Below, piece by piece: positions 25,201 through 37,153 of a stretch of 64,000 nt of DNA. The notes beneath the pieces were generated by a model, which was not told where the DNA came from, made no database searches, and worked only from the letters and a program-made list of their open reading frames with translations. Each line of letters opens with the position of its first letter. Position 1 is the first letter of the stretch. A program made the position numbers and the translations under genes. This DNA is from Takakia lepidozioides (Eukaryota > Streptophyta > Takakiopsida > Takakiales > Takakiaceae). The stretch lies in contig CM060732.1 of NCBI GenBank assembly GCA_030704615.1, positions 74,073,053 to 74,137,052 on the forward strand, written 5' to 3'.

Positions 25201-26051
25201 TTGAAGATCATCACTTTGCACAATACTGGCACGAGGCAGGTACCATGTTGAGGGAATTGGTTGCTTTCCAGGTTGTACATGGACTCATTTATACCAAGAC
25301 CAAGGAGATAGCAAGTATTGTCATGGGGTGCGGGCTATACTACGCTGCTTGTTTTCTGGTACGTTACCACATTGAGCAACAAAAGATGCAAACACGCTTT
25401 CAAAGTTATTCCAGTGGAGATCATTGGGTATTACCTTCGGTGCCACCTCATATGTACCTATATGACCCAAAAGTTATGATGCAAAGGATTCTCAAATTCG
25501 TTCATGGTTTCAAGCAGCCTGCAACCATTTGTCAACACAGAAATTCGGACTTGATGACATTTTCTATAAGGGACATGGCATGGAAATACTTGCACGCTGC
25601 ACCAGTAATTGGTACCCCACTCACTGGACAGACAAGGAGCTCAGTGTCTACACCAATTTTGCTGTTCAGCGGTTACACCAAGTTGTAAAATACAAACTTC
25701 CAGACATGGTAGGACAGCATTGTATGCCCCAGATGATTCCACAAAAAGTTCGAAAATTAAAACACCTGAGAGGCGATGAGGATTCTGATACAACTGTTTC
25801 TTCACAGAATTCTTTTGACATGGGAGAAGACTATGCAATTCAGATGGAAGAGAAGAAAAAAGGGGGTCTCCTATGCCGGAAAGATTACCTCGATATCAGC
25901 CTCCAGAGGCCTCACTTATCCAGGTAGTGATCAACCATCTCCATCAACCAGAGACAGACCTCGGGCTCGTACACACAGTCCGCCCACGAAACTCTCAACG
26001 TCAACAAGGTGCTCACTCACAAGGTTTGCTACTCGAAACAGTAAACCGTGA
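22211..26051 (+). pseudogene. ORF-X of copy A: long extra coding region after integrase
   Basis: About 1,280 codons in the element's own sense, broken by several frame changes, and matched throughout by copy B. Landmarks in order: a starting part (YTLAILLTQW); a block RQYMLQFLQNFEPRTG near 22,660; a low-complexity acidic middle; a coiled coil near 24,000-24,230 (QLIEAGLAQDQLHEAHKQQL) and a second heptad-rich stretch at 24,440-24,830; a Pro/Gln linker near 24,890-24,990; and a compact C-terminal region near 25,060-25,700 (IPIMLDLAWKEFSPPQS; GDHWVLPSVPPHMYLY). I see no signal peptide or membrane span, so it does not look like an envelope protein. No family recognised. Confidence 0.75.
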
Positions 26052-26060
26052 GGACACGGC

Positions 26061-26081
26061 TTTTTGAGGGGGAAGGGGTAA
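26061..26081 (+). other. Polypurine tract of copy A
   Basis: GAGGGGGAAGGGG directly precedes the 3' LTR. This is the standard plus-strand primer position. Confidence 0.85.
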
Positions 26082-26955
26082 TGTTAGAGGACTGTAGGGG
26101 ACTTAGACACTTATACGGGATCTGTAGGGTACCCTTAATTTTTGCACAGACTGAGACCAACAGGAGCCTTAGGGGTGACAGCAGCGCACTGTAGAGGGGG
26201 GTTACACAGCACAGCACAGCCCACACAGCCGCCCGTCACAGTCGTCACAGCCCACACAGCCCACAACAGCCCACACAGCCAACACAGCCCGTCACAGAGC
26301 CACACAGTACAGTCACAGCCACAGACAGGCCCACACAGCCTTCACAGCCCGACACAGTCACCGCTTGACACAGCTGTCACGATAATAGGGAACGACTGTG
26401 GGAAACACACCTGTGAAGGGAACATGTTAGTTCACAACGACGGTTAGAGAGGGAAACGGTTAGAACCGCGGATAGGAGATAAAGGGAGAAGGGGGATGAA
26501 GGGATCATCATTCGGAGGAGACTTCTCAGGGGAGCGGATGGAGAGCACGGTGAAGGAGGAAAGGATTAGTAGATGCTTGTTATATGCAAAGCTGTAGTGA
26601 TATTGTAGAGCAGATTAGAGACACAATGGCTTCGGCCTGATACCTGATAAATCATAATCTGATACTTATACGATACAATCACACTGTGTAGAGAGATCTG
26701 AGTGAAGCTGTGGATTGAATGGATGAGTGAAAAACCGATAGATTGATGAAGCAAACTGATACTTAATTATCAATGGTAAGGTAGCTAAGATGAATGCGAA
26801 AAGGGAAACAAATAGGAAACACCCCCATGATACACTAGCTGTAGGTCATGACTGATTGTTCTGCGCGGGCTGAGTACTTAGAGATTTCCAACTCTTCTAT
26901 CTTGGAGTTTCCGCCTCGGATAGCGAAGGGATGGGTGAGTAAAAGCCGCGCGACA
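26082..26955 (+). repeat. 3' LTR of copy A (874 bp)
   Basis: Same ends as the 5' LTR. It is 52 bp shorter, mostly through fewer CACAG units and a shorter purine-rich stretch. Confidence 0.95.
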
Positions 26956-27880
26956 CGGCTTTCCAGTAGTCCTCAGTAAACCTGTTCCAGGTGGGCACAC
27001 CATCCAGGCCCTCCAGCAGCTCCCATCTGGAATTTCGAGAGAATCATGTTGCAAGCTCTCTCCACCTCAACCCCCCCCCCCCCCCCCCCCCCCAAGTCTC
27101 TTGCATCTGTGCTCACAGCCGTGAAGAATTCCATCATGGCTTCAAACTAGGGGTGTCTTTAGGCTCTGTACCGGCAGCCCTCTTCTTGGCTTTCCCCTTC
27201 TGCTTCGCCAAATACTTGCTATGTGCCACCTTCTTCGCCCTGGCAGTGAGAGCGTCAAGGAAGCTCTCATTGACGCATTGGATGATGGTTGGAGGTTCTA
27301 GCTTTGGCCTGTGCGTAAACGTCACCGCCGAATACCGCCGTGTAGGCTCGCCCTCAAATGCCATCTTCTTGGCAGAGCCAGTCCTACTCCGAACTGACTT
27401 GGGAACCCGGACGACCGGTGACTGGGTAGCAGCAACAGCAATCACAGGACCTTGAACAAAGTCGTCGTCCGAGTCACTCTGGTCCCTCCTGCGCCTGCTC
27501 CGATGCCCGATGGTTTTCTTTTTTTGGGTGTTACTGCACTCACCTATTTCCTTGTCCTTTTCCTTTGGCCTTTACTCTCCTCATTCAATTTCTCCTGAAT
27601 TCCTGCCTGAGCAAGCTCTGTCGTTTTCCTGGAGTTCGCAAGTGCTTTTGCCTCTTTTGCAACGGAGGCAGCCCGGTTTCGTCGGGCCTCAGCATCCAGC
27701 TTCAATTGAAACTCGGATGGGTCGAGCATGACGGGCGGAAGGTCCACATACCAAGGGCAATCACGCAATTGTTCCATATGCCACTTCTTCACAATATCGT
27801 CAGTGTACATGGAGTCAGCCCCAGGGTTCCTCATGCCAGAAGAATGGTGGCCGAAAGACAGATGACCTTTCTCCAAAAGG
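26956..27880 (-). pseudogene. Amino-methyltransferase-like gene, middle piece
   Basis: Minus-strand frames 27,876-27,544 and 27,445-27,134 encode a basic, Lys/Arg-rich region (MYTDDIVKKWHMEQLRDC; RRNRAASVAKEAKALA; a DSDDDF cluster; ARAKKVAHSKYLAKQKGKAK). The last ~60 bases before copy A give EGLDGVPTWNRFTEDYWKA. After copy A is removed the frame continues as ARFGLAGML at 13,990, then a TAG. A 23-base C run (27,071-27,093) lies between. I recognise no domain in this piece; it is assigned to the gene by strand, position and frame continuity. Confidence 0.5.
27071..27093. repeat. 23-base homopolymer C run
   Basis: Twenty-three consecutive C on the plus strand (G on the coding strand of the methyltransferase-like gene). 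It probably lies in an intron or is a slippage expansion. Its length may also be a sequencing artefact. Confidence 0.8.
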
Positions 27881-27919
27881 GAGAACTTGCAGTACCTGAT
27901 TCATGAAAAACCAATGAGT

Positions 27920-28163
27920 CCCTGAACTGCAAATCGGCACCATTTTCCCAAGTTGGGGCGGATCTGAGTGGGCCTAGAAATGGAAAAATGGCGCCGATTT
28001 CGGGTTTCGGTGACTGCCACCCTAGGGACTTAGCCATCTTGGGAGCCTGAACTGGAAATCGGCGCCATTTTCCCGGTCTGGCCCGAAGATGGCTAAGTCT
28101 CAGAACGGCAATAGGGCCTAGAAATGGAAAAATGGCGCCGAATTTCCAGTTCAGGGCCAGCCA
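27920..28163. repeat. 146-bp satellite, left remnant beside copy B
   Basis: One and a half units of the satellite described at 41,214-41,700, with the words AAATGGCGCCGA and GGGACTTAGCC. It ends in AGCCA at 28,163, where copy B begins. Confidence 0.85.
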
Positions 28164-29069
28164 TGTCGCGCGGCTCTTACTCACCCATCCTTCGCTATCC
28201 GAGGTGGGAACTCCAAGATAGAAGAGTTTGGAAATCTCTAAGCACTCAGCCCGCTCAGAACAATCAGTCATGACCTACAGCGAGTGTATCATGGGGGTGT
28301 TTCCTATTTGTACTCCTTCCCACATTCATGTTAGCGAGTTACCTTACTATCTGCAATTAAGTATCAGTTTGCTTCAGAATTCTATCAAGTTCCATCCATC
28401 ATTCCACAGCTTCACTCAGGTCTCTCTACACAGTGTGGAGTATGAAGTATGTATCAGATTAATATCTATCAGTATCAGGCTGAAGCCATGGTGTCTCTAA
28501 TCTACTCTACATTACAATTCTACAGCTTGCATTCATCAAGTAACAACAGATCGTCACTTTCTCTACTGCGTGCTCTTCATCTTTCTACTCAGAGATGCTC
28601 TCTCCGCTTCATTCCCCCCAGTGATGTCCGAAGTCTCCCAGAGCAATCCTCTTCCCCCAGAAGTGATCCCCCTCGATGTCCCCGCTTCCCCCTTTATCTC
28701 TTTACTAGCCGTTCTAACCGCTTTCCTAGCTAACCGTTCTCTTTGTAGTACACGTTCCTTTTTCCGATGTCGTTCCCCCACTGTTGTTCCCTGCCAATGT
28801 AACTATTCCCGCTGTGCGCTGTGACTGGCTGTACAGGCTGTGGGACTGTGTAGGCTGTGCGACTGTGGCGCTGTGTCGGGCTGTGACGGCTGTGTGGACT
28901 GTATCGACTGTGTCGGCTGTGTCGGCTGTGTTAAGCTGTGACTGGCTGTGTGACTGTGACGGCTATGACTGGTCTATGTAAAAATAAGGGGTGAACCCAT
29001 AAAAAATGTCTAAGTCCCAGACCCCACAGAACTCATAAAAGTGCCTAAGTCCTTGGCAGTCCTCTAACA
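28164..29069 (-). repeat. 3' LTR of copy B (906 bp)
   Basis: Minus-strand TGTTAG start at 29,069 and GCGACA end at 28,164. The GGCTGTG tract (CACAGCC on the element strand) spans about 28,820-28,975. Confidence 0.95.
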
Positions 29070-29092
29070 TTACCCCTTCCCCTCTCAAAAAG
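29070..29092 (-). other. Polypurine tract of copy B
   Basis: On the minus strand, GAGAGGGGAAGGGG directly before the 3' LTR. Confidence 0.85.
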
Positions 29093-29107
29093 TCGTGTCC
29101 TCACGGT

Positions 29108-32100
29108 TTACTGTTTGGGATTAGCAAACCTTTGTGAGCGAGCACCCTTTTGACGTTGAGAGTCTCGTGAAGGACTCTGTGTGCGAACCCGAGGTCTGTC
29201 ACTGGTTGACGGAGATGATTGAACACTACCTGGATATGTCATCCCTCTAAGGCTGATATCGAGGTAATCTTTCAGGCATAGGAGACCCCCGTCGCTTCTT
29301 CTCTGCCATCTGAATTGCATAGTCCTCTGCCATGTCAAAAGAGTCCGCTCAAGAAACAGTTGTATCAGAATCCTCATCGCCTCTTAGGTGTTTTAATGGC
29401 CGAACTTTTTGTGGAATCCTCTGGGGCATACAATATTGTCCCACCATGTCTGGGAGTTTAAACTGCAAAACTTGATGTAAGCGCTGATGGCAAAATTGGT
29501 GAAGACCCTGAGCTCCTTGTCTGTCCAGGTGAGTGGGGTACCAATGACTTGTGAATTGTGCAAGTATTTCCATGCCTAATGTCCCTTAAAGAAAATATCG
29601 TCAGAGCCGAATTTCTGTGTTGACAAATTGTTCCAGGCCGCATGAAACCATGAACGAATCTGAGAATCCTTTTGCATCATAACTTTTGTCTCATATAGGT
29701 ACATATGAGGTGGCACTGAAGGTAAGACCCAATGATCCCCACTGGAATAATTCAGAAAGCGCGATTGCATCTTCTGCTGCTCAATGTGATAACGTGCCAG
29801 AAAACAAGCAGCGTAGTATAATCCGCAGTCCATGACAATACTTGCTATCTCCTTGGTCTTGGTATAAATGAATCCATGTACAACTTGGAAGGCAATTAAT
29901 TCCTTCAACATGGTACTTGCCTCATGCCAGTACTGCGCAAAGTGATGATCCTCAATTGGTTGATTGTTCGGAAGAACTTTAGTCCTAGTTGCCACTGGCA
30001 GCCAAATGCGCATGATTTGATAGTAATGTGCCAACGACTGCGGAGGACTAAATTCTTTCCAAGCCAAATCCAACACAATGGGAATTTGGTTGAAGGGCAT
30101 AATCATAGCCGATTGTACTCCCTGCAGCAGGAGTTTTAGGTGGGTTAAAAGCAGCATTCCCCCATACCTCAGGCTGTGGTGGCTGTGGTGTGGCTGTAGT
30201 AACAACAGGGTCAGCTACTGGCACATTGACTTGTTGTGGTGTTGGTGGCACTGGCTCTTGTACCATTGGCATCTCCTGCACCCCCTACGAAGAAGACTGA
30301 AAGCCAAAGTTCTGGCTTGTAAATAAGAAGCCATCAGTTGCTCCTCAGGTACAAAGACTCTCTTGTCAATATTTGATGTCAGGTCCTCCACCTGAGTCTG
30401 CAGGCCGTCTACATCCTCTTGTAGCTCCGCTATCCTATATAGACATTGTCTATAGTAGTTGTGGCAATGTTCTGCACTTGCAGTCTGAGCTCATTCAAAT
30501 CTCGCTTTGGGTGAGGTTTTTGTGGTGCTTTGCCTTCACCGGCCCTTGTGCTAACCAGACCTGCATAAGGTGGTTATCCACCAAGTTGCTTGTGGCACCC
30601 CTGAGAGTCTGCTCCTCTGTGAGCCTGTACACATCTATCTGCTGCTGTAAAGCCTCCATGCGCTTCGCATGAGGTTCAACCAAATTCGCATATGCAGCAG
30701 CCAGATTATTGGCTTCCTTCCAAGCCTTGTTAGCCACAGAGAGTTCATTTCTATTGGACATGAGCGTTTGTTGCAATTCCAGGATGTACCTCTCTTGGTC
30801 AGCTTCAACCTGCCTGTATTGCTTGAAGTATTCTCATTGCGACAGATTGTATTCTTCATATCGACAATGAGTTTCGCTTGCTCGACATTCTCTGCCTCTG
30901 CCTTCGTACATCTTTCCGCTTGACTGTTAACTTCTAATGTAGTTGCTCAAGCGTAGTTGTGAGTGTAGCACATTGTATGGCCATCCTGTCATGCACTGTC
31001 TGCAACTCCGTATGTAGTGCATTCACTTCTTGCAACTTGCTTTCATGCTTCACCTGCATTTGGTATAGCTGTTGCTTATGTGCTTCGTGCAACTGGTCTT
31101 GCGCGAGGCCTGCCTCAATCAATTGTTCCTTGGCCAATTGCAAAGCAGCTTTTGTACTCTCTAAGTCTTGCTGTATCTTGAGAGTGACCTCCTCATCGAC
31201 CTTGTTTGCACACTCAGTGGCAAGTCGAGCCTCAAACTCCTTCCTGAGTTCCTCCCTCAAAGCTGCCAATTGGGTAGTTGGAACATGGGATTTGACATAA
31301 GTGCCCAACAAATTAAGTGTCCTGCTTATGGAACTCATAAGCATGGCCTGTTGAGGGTCATCATGGTGAGCTTGCTGCTGTTCTCCCTGATCCTCAACAG
31401 TGTGATGCCTCACGAACCATTCAGGCCATTGCCCCACCAGATTTTCTTCCTGAACCACTTCATCCGTCACAGGTGCTGCAGTGTCTTGACATTCTACCTG
31501 TGGTACCTCCGTCACAGTGTGTGTATTATATGCACGCAGGGTTTCCCCTGGACAACCGCTGCACCTCTGAATCATTGTTTCCTGACCAAACCAGAATTTT
31601 CATAGAGAAGGTCCCCCTTCTCAATTTCTGCCACCACCTGTTCTGTAGTGGGGATATCTAACCCTTCTTTCTCCAAATCAATTATTTGTGGTGGAACTGC
31701 ATGGACAACTTGTGGTAACTCTGTGACAAGCCGATCATCTGGCTGTGATGGCTGTGATACTGAAGTAACTTCCTCTTCCCTCTCTGAAGGCCCTGCTTCC
31801 AATAATAGCAGCTCTCTGTGCTGCTGTGCCCCTTCCTGCACAAGAGCTTGGGAAACATTATCATGCGGTTTCCGTGAAGCCAGTGGATCCGCCACTACAG
31901 TCTTTCCCCGCCTCTGTCTCTTAGACTGGGGTTGCCCTGCCAGTCCACCCTCACTGTGTGAAGAGCCTTGCTCTTCCATTGCAGTGGTTTCGGCCTCAAA
32001 CACTCCCATCTCCTTTCTTTCCCGAGCATCAAGTATGCAAGAATCAAGAATTATTTGAGCAATGATTGGGCCAGACACTATGATAGGAGACTTTGCGGCA

Positions 32101-32970
32101 GTGCCTGTAATCTTTTCATCTCCTCTACCAGTGCGTTGTACATTATGTCCGCCCATGCTACCTCTTCTCCTCTCAGGGCTTTGAGTATTTCCTCTGTGAA
32201 GGATCTGCTCAAATACTGTTGGTTCTGTTTCATGGCAACAGAACGTTCAATACCTGGCCTACCTCCTTAGCCCTGGGTACACGGCCTTGGTACAAGCATA
32301 ACCCTGAGTTTTAAAGAAACTCCCTTCTTGGAATAAGTCCCCTATTTGCAGTCTTGCCCTGTGCTCCTCCACATGCACCTGACCTGATGGCAATTCAAAC
32401 AATTGCTGTAGGTATAGGGGAGTAATTTCTAATTCAACTCCCTTCACCGTTGTTGCTCCTGTCCTAGGCTCAAAGTTCTGCAAGAATTGTAACATGTACT
32501 GCCTATGGTGCAATGTCCAATCTTTGCTTTGCAATCCTTCTAATCGCAGCTCCTTCAGTAACTGTACCGCCTGTGGAGTAGCAATCGTTTGTTTCTGCAG
32601 GATTGTGGTGCTCTTCACCCTGATTTCTTCCATTCCTCTCACTCTCTTCATTCTAGACCCACAGAAAGGTTTTGGCTGTAACAATTGAAGAAATGCCTGC
32701 AGGCACAAAGCATAAACGTATGGTTGCCACAAAATGCTATGGGTAATTTCTTGTAAGCCTGCGGGGCTTGCAAGCATCGATTAAGAGAAAAGATACTCTC
32801 TGTTCTTCTATCCCCGTGCCACTGCGTAAGTAGTATCGCGAGCGTATAGTCTGTTAGTTCCTCCATAGCTTCAAAGCTATAGCATTGATGGTCTGTCCCG
32901 TCGAGACGCCCGTTACTTGGAACGACGCGACTCTTGCGCTTAAAATCCCTCCAATTTCTTGATCCTGCTT
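29108..32970 (-). pseudogene. ORF-X of copy B
   Basis: Counterpart of ORF-X in copy A, with longer unbroken frames: 32,777-32,259, 32,156-31,572, 31,575-30,934 and 30,205-29,576. The coiled coil is better kept here (ALREELRKEFEARLATECAN ... QLIEAGLAQDQLHEAHKQQL, ~31,270-31,060). The C-terminal region has GDHWVLPSVPPHMYLY near 29,740 and ends RFANPKQ at 29,108. Differences from copy A are scattered and many fall at third codon positions. I recognise no family. Confidence 0.75.
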
Positions 32971-33334
32971 CTGGCTTATGATTGGCTGTAACTGCTGTGA
33001 CTGGATTTTAGATTTAATTTCCTTCCATGGATTTTCCACTCTGGACTGTCCACTAGGATAGCACATGTGACATGGATTTCGCTTTTCGGTACTTTTAAAG
33101 GGTTCCGTTACCCTTTCCCGTATGCATTAATGGGCCCATAATAAGTTAATGTGCCGGGTAGGTACTTTGACGCCAATTTTGTCTTCTTCCTTGATGACAC
33201 TTCTTTGCATCCATGTCCGGCTGTGTGTTCGCCCTGGCGTCCACGTGTCCATTTTTAAACTGCTTCCGTCCACTTTTCCGCCGGCCACTTCTGGATGTTA
33301 ACCCACGTCCACCTGTCACTGATCTATGGATTGT

Positions 33335-33530
33335 GTAACCCCAGTAGGCTGTGTTGAGCTGTGACAGGCTGTGTCATACTGTGGTACGCTGTGATAGGCT
33401 GTGTGCACTGTGGTAAGCTGTGATAGGCTGTGACACGCTGTGTAGGTTGTGATAGGCTGTGTGCGCTGTGATAGGCAGGCTGTGATATGATGGGCTGTGA
33501 TAGGCTGTGTCGCGCCTGTACTGCCCGCCC
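33335..33530 (-). repeat. CACAG-type minisatellite between pol and ORF-X (copy B)
   Basis: Plus-strand GGCTGTGATA-type units; on the element strand TATCACAGCC. Same position as 21,643-21,846 in copy A but with different unit number and order. Confidence 0.85.
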
Positions 33531-33842
33531 TGGTCATATACGCTCGGCCTAGCGACAAGTGCTCCATACTCTGTTGGTATCACTGGCGCAGCCCGTGACT
33601 GCTTTGCGTTTCAACATGCAAATCATGCTGCAATGGTTTGTCATGGATACCACTGTACCCCTTCAACTTATTGGCATTGACTCTTCCCAGCATCTCTTTG
33701 TTAATGGTTTGTAACATGGCGGTGTTGTTATCATACATCTTCTGTATGACATAAGGTCCTTTCCATGGTGATTTAAGCTTAGAAGCTTTAATCTTTCCCT
33801 TCTTCTGCAACCAGAGAACCAAATCTCCCGTCTTAAAAGTCT

Positions 33843-35048
33843 TTAACTTGCCTTCATCAAACTGTTCTTTCTCTTCATCTGAATTCTGGTCATGTTATCA
33901 GCTGCATCAGCACGTACTTCTTCCACATGGTATAATTCATGTTTCCTGACCTTAATTGAATCTTGCAATTCCATTCTCTTTCCCCATTCCGTTCTCATGG
34001 TAGGTAACAGGAATTCCACTGGAAGTAAAGCTTCCATACCATAAACTAATTGGAATGGTGTATACTTAGTGGTGACTTTATATGAAGTCCTGTATGACCA
34101 CAAAGCTGTCAGCAGCTTTGTATCCCAATCCGTTCTGTTTGCATTGACTATCTTAGCCAAGATAGTACATAGTATTTTGTTGGTAGCCTCTGCCTGCCCA
34201 TTACCCTGTGGGTAATATGTTGTACTCTTCCTATGCACAATCATGAACTCTTTAGTCAATAATTCAATGGTCTCATTAATGAAGTGACTTCCCTGATCAC
34301 TGATAAATTCCAAGGGACAGCCAAATCGTGTAAGTATGTTCTCATACAGGAACCTTGCTGTGGACTTGGCTGTGTTGTCCCTCAAAGCTTTAGCTTCCAC
34401 CCACTTCGTAGTATAATCAGTGGCTGTAATTATGTACCTGTTCTGTGTATTCTTGGCTGGTGGGTTAATTGGTCCAACAAAGTCTAGTCCCCATTTCTGA
34501 AATGGTTCCGTAGGCATTGTAGGATGCAAAGCCATCTTCCCAGATCTCTGCAAAGGTCCTAGCCTCTGACATTCATCACAACTCTGACAATACTTGTGTA
34601 CATCTTTGAACAAAGTAGGCCACCAGTAACCTGCATGTAGTATCTTCCTACTGGTAGTCTCTTCTCCAAAATGACCTCCTGCCACTCCTTTATGAACTTC
34701 CTCCAAAACTTTATTAACTTCATGGTGGTATAAGCATCGCTTCAGCACTCCATCTGGTCCTAGCTTATACATTCTGCTCCCTACCATAGTGTAAGGTAGA
34801 GCCTTGATAGCAATTCTCTTTCTCTGCTCCTTTCCATAACTTGGTGGGCACTGACCATGAGCAAGGTAGTATCTGATTGGCCACTGCCAATCTAACCAGT
34901 CATCTGCACTTCCCTGCACCTCCACTGCAAATAGACTCGCATCTGGTAATTGATCATCTACTAGTGGCTGGTTCTCCTGTTGATAACCGTGACAAGTGAT
35001 CCGCCACAAGATGCAGCCTCCCAGGCTTGTAAACAACCTCGAACTCAA
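33843..35048 (-). CDS. Integrase of copy B
   Basis: A 401-codon uninterrupted frame with the HHCC zinc region (CQSCDECQRLG near 34,570), GLDFVGPINPPAKN, TDYTTKWVEAKALRD, ISDQGSHFINE near 34,290, and YYPQGNGQAEATNK near 34,200. The GPY/F part lies beyond a frame change at ~33,880. The start is lost in a frame change near RNase H. Activity cannot be judged, since upstream parts are broken. Confidence 0.92.
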   Translation of the reverse strand: MSSRLFTSLGGCILWRITCHGYQQENQPLVDDQLPDASLFAVEVQGSADDWLDWQWPIRYYLAHGQCPPSYGKEQRKRIAIKALPYTMVGSRMYKLGPDGVLKRCLYHHEVNKVLEEVHKGVAGGHFGEETTSRKILHAGYWWPTLFKDVHKYCQSCDECQRLGPLQRSGKMALHPTMPTEPFQKWGLDFVGPINPPAKNTQNRYIITATDYTTKWVEAKALRDNTAKSTARFLYENILTRFGCPLEFISDQGSHFINETIELLTKEFMIVHRKSTTYYPQGNGQAEATNKILCTILAKIVNANRTDWDTKLLTALWSYRTSYKVTTKYTPFQLVYGMEALLPVEFLLPTMRTEWGKRMELQDSIKVRKHELYHVEEVRADAADNMTRIQMKRKNSLMKAS

Positions 35049-35102
35049 ACTCGTGCAAGATTATCAACCATCTTGCTATTCTTCCGCTTATCAGAGGTTT
35101 GT

Positions 35103-35530
35103 TTACCAGGTATTCAGAGCCTGGTGATCCACATAGAACATAAACTTCTTGCCCAACAGGTAATGCCTGAATTTCTTCACTGCATAGATCATTGCCAATG
35201 CTTCTCTTTCCGTTGTGCTATAATTTCTTTCGGCATTGTTCATCAATCGGCTAGCATAGTACACAGGTGAATCTATATTCCTGTAACATTTTGGGCTAAC
35301 ACTGCTCCTAGTGCTTCTCCAGAGCATCACAGTGAACATGAAATAACTGCCAGTGAGGTTAATCAGCACAGGTGTAGTTGTTACTGACAATGTAAGTTCC
35401 TCAAAAGCCTGTTGACATTCAGGTGTCCATGCAAACACTGCATCTTTCTCAGAAGTTTGCTCAATGGTGCTGCTATCTGTGCATACCGTCTGACAAATCT
35501 TCTGTAATACTGGTTTGTCCCAGGAATCTC
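35103..35530 (-). pseudogene. RNase H domain of copy B
   Basis: Shows FAWTPECQQAFEELTLSVTT, then a damaged first catalytic region near 35,330, STTEREALAMIYAVKKFRHY and FYVDHQAL. It is joined to neighbours only through frame changes. Confidence 0.88.
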
Positions 35531-35546
35531 CTTAGACTCTTAACAT

Positions 35547-36280
35547 TTACTGGTGGTGGAGAGGCTTTAATGGCCTCTGTCTTCCTGGGATCCACAAGAA
35601 GTCCCCTCTTACACAATGTGTCCCAGAAGCACCCCTGTTCACACAGAAAGTACACTTCTCTGGATTCAGGCCCAGACCTCTCATCCTGCATCTGGCCAGA
35701 CATAACTCCAATTTATGCAAGTGCTCATTCTTAGAGCTGTACACACTGAAATCATCCAAGAACACCTGCATGAAATCATCCAGATACTCATGAAAAGATT
35801 CACTTATCACTCTCTGAAAGGTTGCTGGTGCATTACAAAGTCCAAAGGGCATGACTTTGTATGCATAAGCACCCCAGTCTGTGATGAAAGCTGTCTTTCC
35901 CTGGTCTTCTTCTGCCACTTGCACTTGATTATAACCACTGAAGCCATCCATGAATGAGTACATCTCATGGCCTGCCACAGTGTCCAATACTGCTTCTGTG
36001 AATGGCAAAGGGAAAGGATCTTTCTTCGTACAAGCATTCAGCTTCTTGTAGTTCACACAAACTCTTAGTTTACCATTCTTCTTGGGAACTATCACAATGG
36101 GTGACAACCAAGTTGTATACTCTATTGGGTATATAAACTTAGCCTCAGCCAACTTCTTGATCTCTTCTCCAACCTTCTGTGCATAGTTGGGATTCATTCT
36201 GTACCTTGCCTGCTTGATTGGTACTGACCCTGGTTCCAGTTCAATCTTATGCTGCAGGTGGTATCCCTTTTAGATCCTCA
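35547..36280 (-). pseudogene. Reverse transcriptase of copy B
   Basis: The frame 36,197-35,547 carries all core motifs, including MPFGLCNAPATFQRV and an intact QVFLDDFSVYS catalytic box near 35,772-35,740. The first ~90 codons are in another frame (break near 36,260), and the end is broken near 35,640. Confidence 0.9.
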
Positions 36281-36365
36281 TAGCTCCAAGCAAATACATC
36301 TCTGTATTTGATGAACAAACTCTTAGCTTCTTCAAAGAATTCTGGCTCCAAATCAGCTCCTACCT

Positions 36366-37090
36366 TCACCATCCTCGGTTCCTCTTAGTTCCCACATTCA
36401 CTTCCCTCACCTGCTCATCAGCTGTGATTGTCCAACCAGTCACCACTTCATCCTGTAAACTCACAGTGGCTGGTTCCTCTAGGATTTCCATTTCTCCTTC
36501 TCTTTCTTCATAGAAATGTGATGGGTAACTGCTGGTTTCCTCTTCAATTGGTGTTGCTGACACTACACCACAGCAGATACCTCTTAAACAACTTAGGCCT
36601 TCCAGCCGCATCTCTGCAACCTGCTCCACTCTGGTGTGCAGCGAACAGGGTAGCTTCCTGCTCCTCATCCAGTCCTCCTCTCCAGTCATACTCTCTGACC
36701 CCTCGAGGTCTTCTCGTAGCAGGTAATCTACTAGATTTCTTTGTGGTAATTTGTATCTCGTGCATCCCATTATGCACGGTTAGTAACTGAGAATTCCAGT
36801 CATGGAATACCCTGGCCTGTTTCAGCCACGGACGTCCCAATAATAAGGAGTAAGCCTCCATGACTTCATCCATCTTCAACACAGTTACTGTGATCATAAA
36901 GATCATCTTCTGTATCTGTATCTTAACTCCTCTTATCAATCCCAATGGCTGTACACTTCTTTGATCTGCCATTGTTACTGTAAATGGGGCTGGTTTCATG
37001 TTACTTAGACCAAGCTTCTTCCTTAATTGGTCTGTCATGATATTTACTCCAGACCTCCATCTATCAGTACATCAGTTAGTTCTGTGCTTC
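36366..37090 (-). pseudogene. Protease region of copy B
   Basis: LLLGRPWL is kept (near 36,830), but the catalytic DGGSG motif near 37,049-37,065 has lost one base relative to copy A, so the frame changes inside the active site. The part after it reads on as 37,038-36,544. Confidence 0.88.
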
Positions 37091-37153
37091 CAATTCTCAA
37101 TTGGATTGGCATAGAATCATCAAAGTCCATGACTGTTTCTCGCCCTTCCGGCT

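Larger units (their letters stand above)
13996..26955 (+). mobile_element. Ty3/gypsy LTR retrotransposon, copy A (12,960 bp)
   Basis: A full-length element: 5' LTR, primer site, ORF0, gag, protease, reverse transcriptase, RNase H, integrase, minisatellite, ORF-X, polypurine tract, 3' LTR. LTRs start TGTTAG and end GCGACA. Flanking pentamers are TGGCT (13,991-13,995) and CGGCT (26,956-26,960), a target duplication with one difference. Integrase follows reverse transcriptase, as in Ty3/gypsy, and no chromodomain is seen. Frameshifts affect most coding regions. It interrupts the methyltransferase-like gene; the host reading frame resumes across the insertion once one pentamer is removed. Confidence 0.95.

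Noticed and set aside
22211-26051. ORF-X as a retroviral-type envelope gene
   Set aside because: Right position, but no signal peptide, membrane span or cleavage motif is visible.
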